A stretch of 19,190 nucleotides of DNA from Amoebophrya sp. AT5.2 (lineage: Eukaryota > Sar > Dinophyceae > Syndiniales > Amoebophryaceae). Position numbers and translations under genes: made by a program. This document shows positions 13,401-16,400 of this stretch, in pieces. Position 1 is the stretch's first letter. The number at the start of each line of letters is the position of its first letter. The stretch spans positions 1 to 19,190 of the forward strand of contig RXOD01004686.1 of the NCBI GenBank assembly GCA_005223375.1, written 5' to 3'. The notes under the pieces are model-generated. The model had not been told where the DNA came from. It was given only the letters and a program-made list of their open reading frames with translations, and ran no database searches.

Positions 13401-16400
13401 TTGCCGGGATGGGCTCTGGAGCCGTGAGGCCGGGGTGTCAGGGGGCCGCCGGCGCTGCCGCTGGTGCGGCGCTCGTAGCCGAGGCCGACTCTTTCGTTTG
13501 GTCGGGACGCCGTAGGCAAGAAGGGGCGGTGGACGAGGTGGGTTGTTCCCGAGAGCTGGCAGCAGCCGCAGGTACTAAAAAAACTGAAAGTGTTGGAACA
13601 AGAGGTGAAATCGGGTCAGGATCTCTGGATGACTGGATGCAGCCGGCAGAGGCCGACACGTGGTTCCGCAGCCCTGACGGCGCGTCTCAGGACTTCCTCG
13701 ACCCCGGACGAACCCGAAGCAGCGCTTCCCAGAGATCTGCGATCTACGACATCCACATGGGCATGGTAATGGAAAGGGAGGCGAGAGTGGACTCGTTCAT
13801 CGACTGGACAAAAGAAGTGCCCAGGTTTGAACTCTGGCCAGAAGTGCGGGGAAGGGTCGTGGGCCTGCCTGATTGCGGCAGCAGCGACAGCCAGATGTTG
13901 AGAACAAGTGACGGCGCCGAGAAAGAAGATGTGGAGATGTCGGGCAATGCCGGGGAACTGCCTCCTCTGGCGTATCCGCAACCACGCGCAGTAACCAGAA
14001 GCCCGCCATTGCTGGCTGAGAGCCGCGCACGAAAGGAGCCACAGGCACAACCTCGAGCTCAACCGGCGGCTCCGGCTCCGGTCCCGGTAACCCCCACCCC
14101 CCCACCTACGGCTACGAGCCCCTACTTGGCCCGCATGCAGCAGATCGCCGCCGGCTCCGCCGGGAGAGAGCGGGACACGCTCCGCAAATTTCTGCGGGAC
14201 AACGACAGCGGCGAGTTGCGGGAGCACGCGGGTGGCTACGTCCTGGACTTCGGGAAATTTTCCCTTGACGTCCAGCGCATGCTGGAATGGAAGGGTGCGC
14301 TCATGATCCTCCTCGACGAGTCTGGCAAAAAGTTCCACGACGTCTTCAAGATGATCGCGTATGTGGGTGCTGGAGGCGGCACGGACGACACGCAAAAACT
14401 GAAGTGGCTCACGGAACTGCTGTATGGAGTTCGCAGCTCCTCGTTGCTGGCAGCGCCTCCTGCTCAGCAAAGAGGAGCTGCTGGCACGACCACGGCAAAT
14501 CCAAATGCGGACCGAGGACCGGCGGAAGGAGGGGTAGCCCTAGCCGCGCAAACCGGCGATGGCGATGCGGACATGCAGCGGCAGACGTCCGTCGATTCTT
14601 TCGACGAGCAGGTGCAGCAAAGGTTTCGTGAGCTTTACATCGACGTACTGCAGGTCTATTCGTTGAGGCGGCAAAGGAACAAACTGCGAAAGATCGAAAA
14701 CGCCGAAAATATTAGAGCAGGAGCGGCTGCAGCTGCAGCGGCGGCCGCTAACGCTGACGCAACTGGAGCCGGTAAAGCTAAAGGCAATGGTAGAGAAACA
14801 GATCATCGAGGAGTACCAAATGCAAGACCTCCTGAGCGTAGAAGTAGTTCACCAGCACGAAGTTCTCTGCTACGTCAACCACAAGACGCCACAAGCACAG
14901 ACTCCGAGATCCTACGACCGGAGGATGCGATGGAACAAGACGAGTCGGTGTCGCCTGGTGGAAGGGCAAATAGCCCACTTCCCGGCCCATCTCTACTCTC
15001 GGCGCCTGGTAGTCTGGATGGCGGACACGGGGTCGAGCACGAGCGCGATCACCCCATAGCCATGGACGTTGATGTTGCTGAGCCTGCTACCTCCGGTGGC
15101 AGGAAGGCATCAGCCACGGCGGGCGCGTCGGCTGATGCCTTCCTGCCACGCGAGGTGGCTGGCCGGCTATTCCGCAGCAAGCGGCGCATTTTCGAGTTTC
15201 GACCCGAGCCCGACAATATGCGGGAATTGCACCTCTTCGCACGCAAGTATCGGGGGAGCTTGGAGCTCACCACCTTCCTCAGTTTGAAGCGCACCCTGGA
15301 CCTGAGCTACGGCCGTTCGGGCTCGTCGATACCAGCCGACGTGGCCGAGAAAATGGCTGCCCTGGTGATGGCAGCTGGATCAGAAGATGTGAGTGCAGCG
15401 AAGGCAGCGGCAAGGAGCCTGAAAAAAGAAATCAAAAACAAAATCTCGGCCAGCAAAATTAGACAGTCAGAACTGCTGCACTCGGTTTTGAAAACAAAGA
15501 GACCATCGCAAAACGGCGGCGACGAAGCCGCTAAAAGCAGTGATGAGAAGAAAAAACGGCAAGAAGTAGATGAAGTAGCTTCAGCCGAGACCCAAGACCG
15601 GCCGCGCGCCGCGAGCGATCCGACCATGACCACGAAAAATTTGTTGATGTCCGGCGAGGAGAGTGTAAATGGCTCGCCCCCGCCTGCCGAAGAGCAGCAG
15701 GATGAAAGCAGCAAGCATCACGAGTTTTTGCAGCGATTGGCCGTGCTCCTGGAGGAAGCGAAGGCACACTTACTGGACATCGAGATCATCGAAAGGTCGG
15801 TCGCGGTCGCGAGTCTCCAGCTGGCCCAGCAGCTGTACGAGCTCGACCGCCAAAGGATGCACCTGCGGCGGTTCTGGCTGAACCCGTTTCTGTACCTGCA
15901 GAACCAGTTCTGGATCTCCGCCGACACGATTTCGCTGTACGAAGGAGTCGCGAAAGTGAGTGGACCACTTGCTGGAAGCGGAAAAAATGGTGGCGTCGAA
16001 ATGGTGGGCGCTGATGATCGAGCGGTGATGGTGCTGGGGAGCCAGGACGAAAGCGGATTGGTATCTTTTACTAGTAGTTAGCCACTTTTCGTTTTCTATT
16101 TCTATCACATCGCCGCTGCAAATTTTGCAAAATAAACTTTTTGAAAAGTGAAATAATGTCTATGATTTTCAGGCGCCCGCCGAGCACGCACTCGCCAACG
16201 AGATCGCGCATGTAGTTACTGCGGAAGCCACTTCTACCGGCGACGTGCAGTCGACATTCCACTTTATCGCGCGCAACAACCTGCACTCGCTCCACGACAA
16301 GCAGCTCTTCACCACGCACCACACGCCCGCCGCCTTTCAGTCGCTCAACTACATCTACGAAGGATTTGCGACTGTCGCAACGCCAGAGGCACCGGCCAAG

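Noticed and set aside
13616..14470. Minus-strand open frame (284 codons)
   Set aside because: Overlaps globular exon 3 blocks with the better codon pattern on the plus strand; no recognisable product.
14165..15955. Resemblance to CYFIP/Sra1 (YL..LGKF...LDELK; DIE.....LR.FWL)
   Set aside because: Only two weak local similarities, out of family order. Nap1/HEM gives more ordered landmarks. CYFIP is the natural control in a profile search.
16131..16136. AATAAA as a polyadenylation signal after the TAG at 16081
   Set aside because: It sits inside a well-formed GT-AG intron whose acceptor opens the next exon in phase. The same string at 4844 is equally inconclusive.
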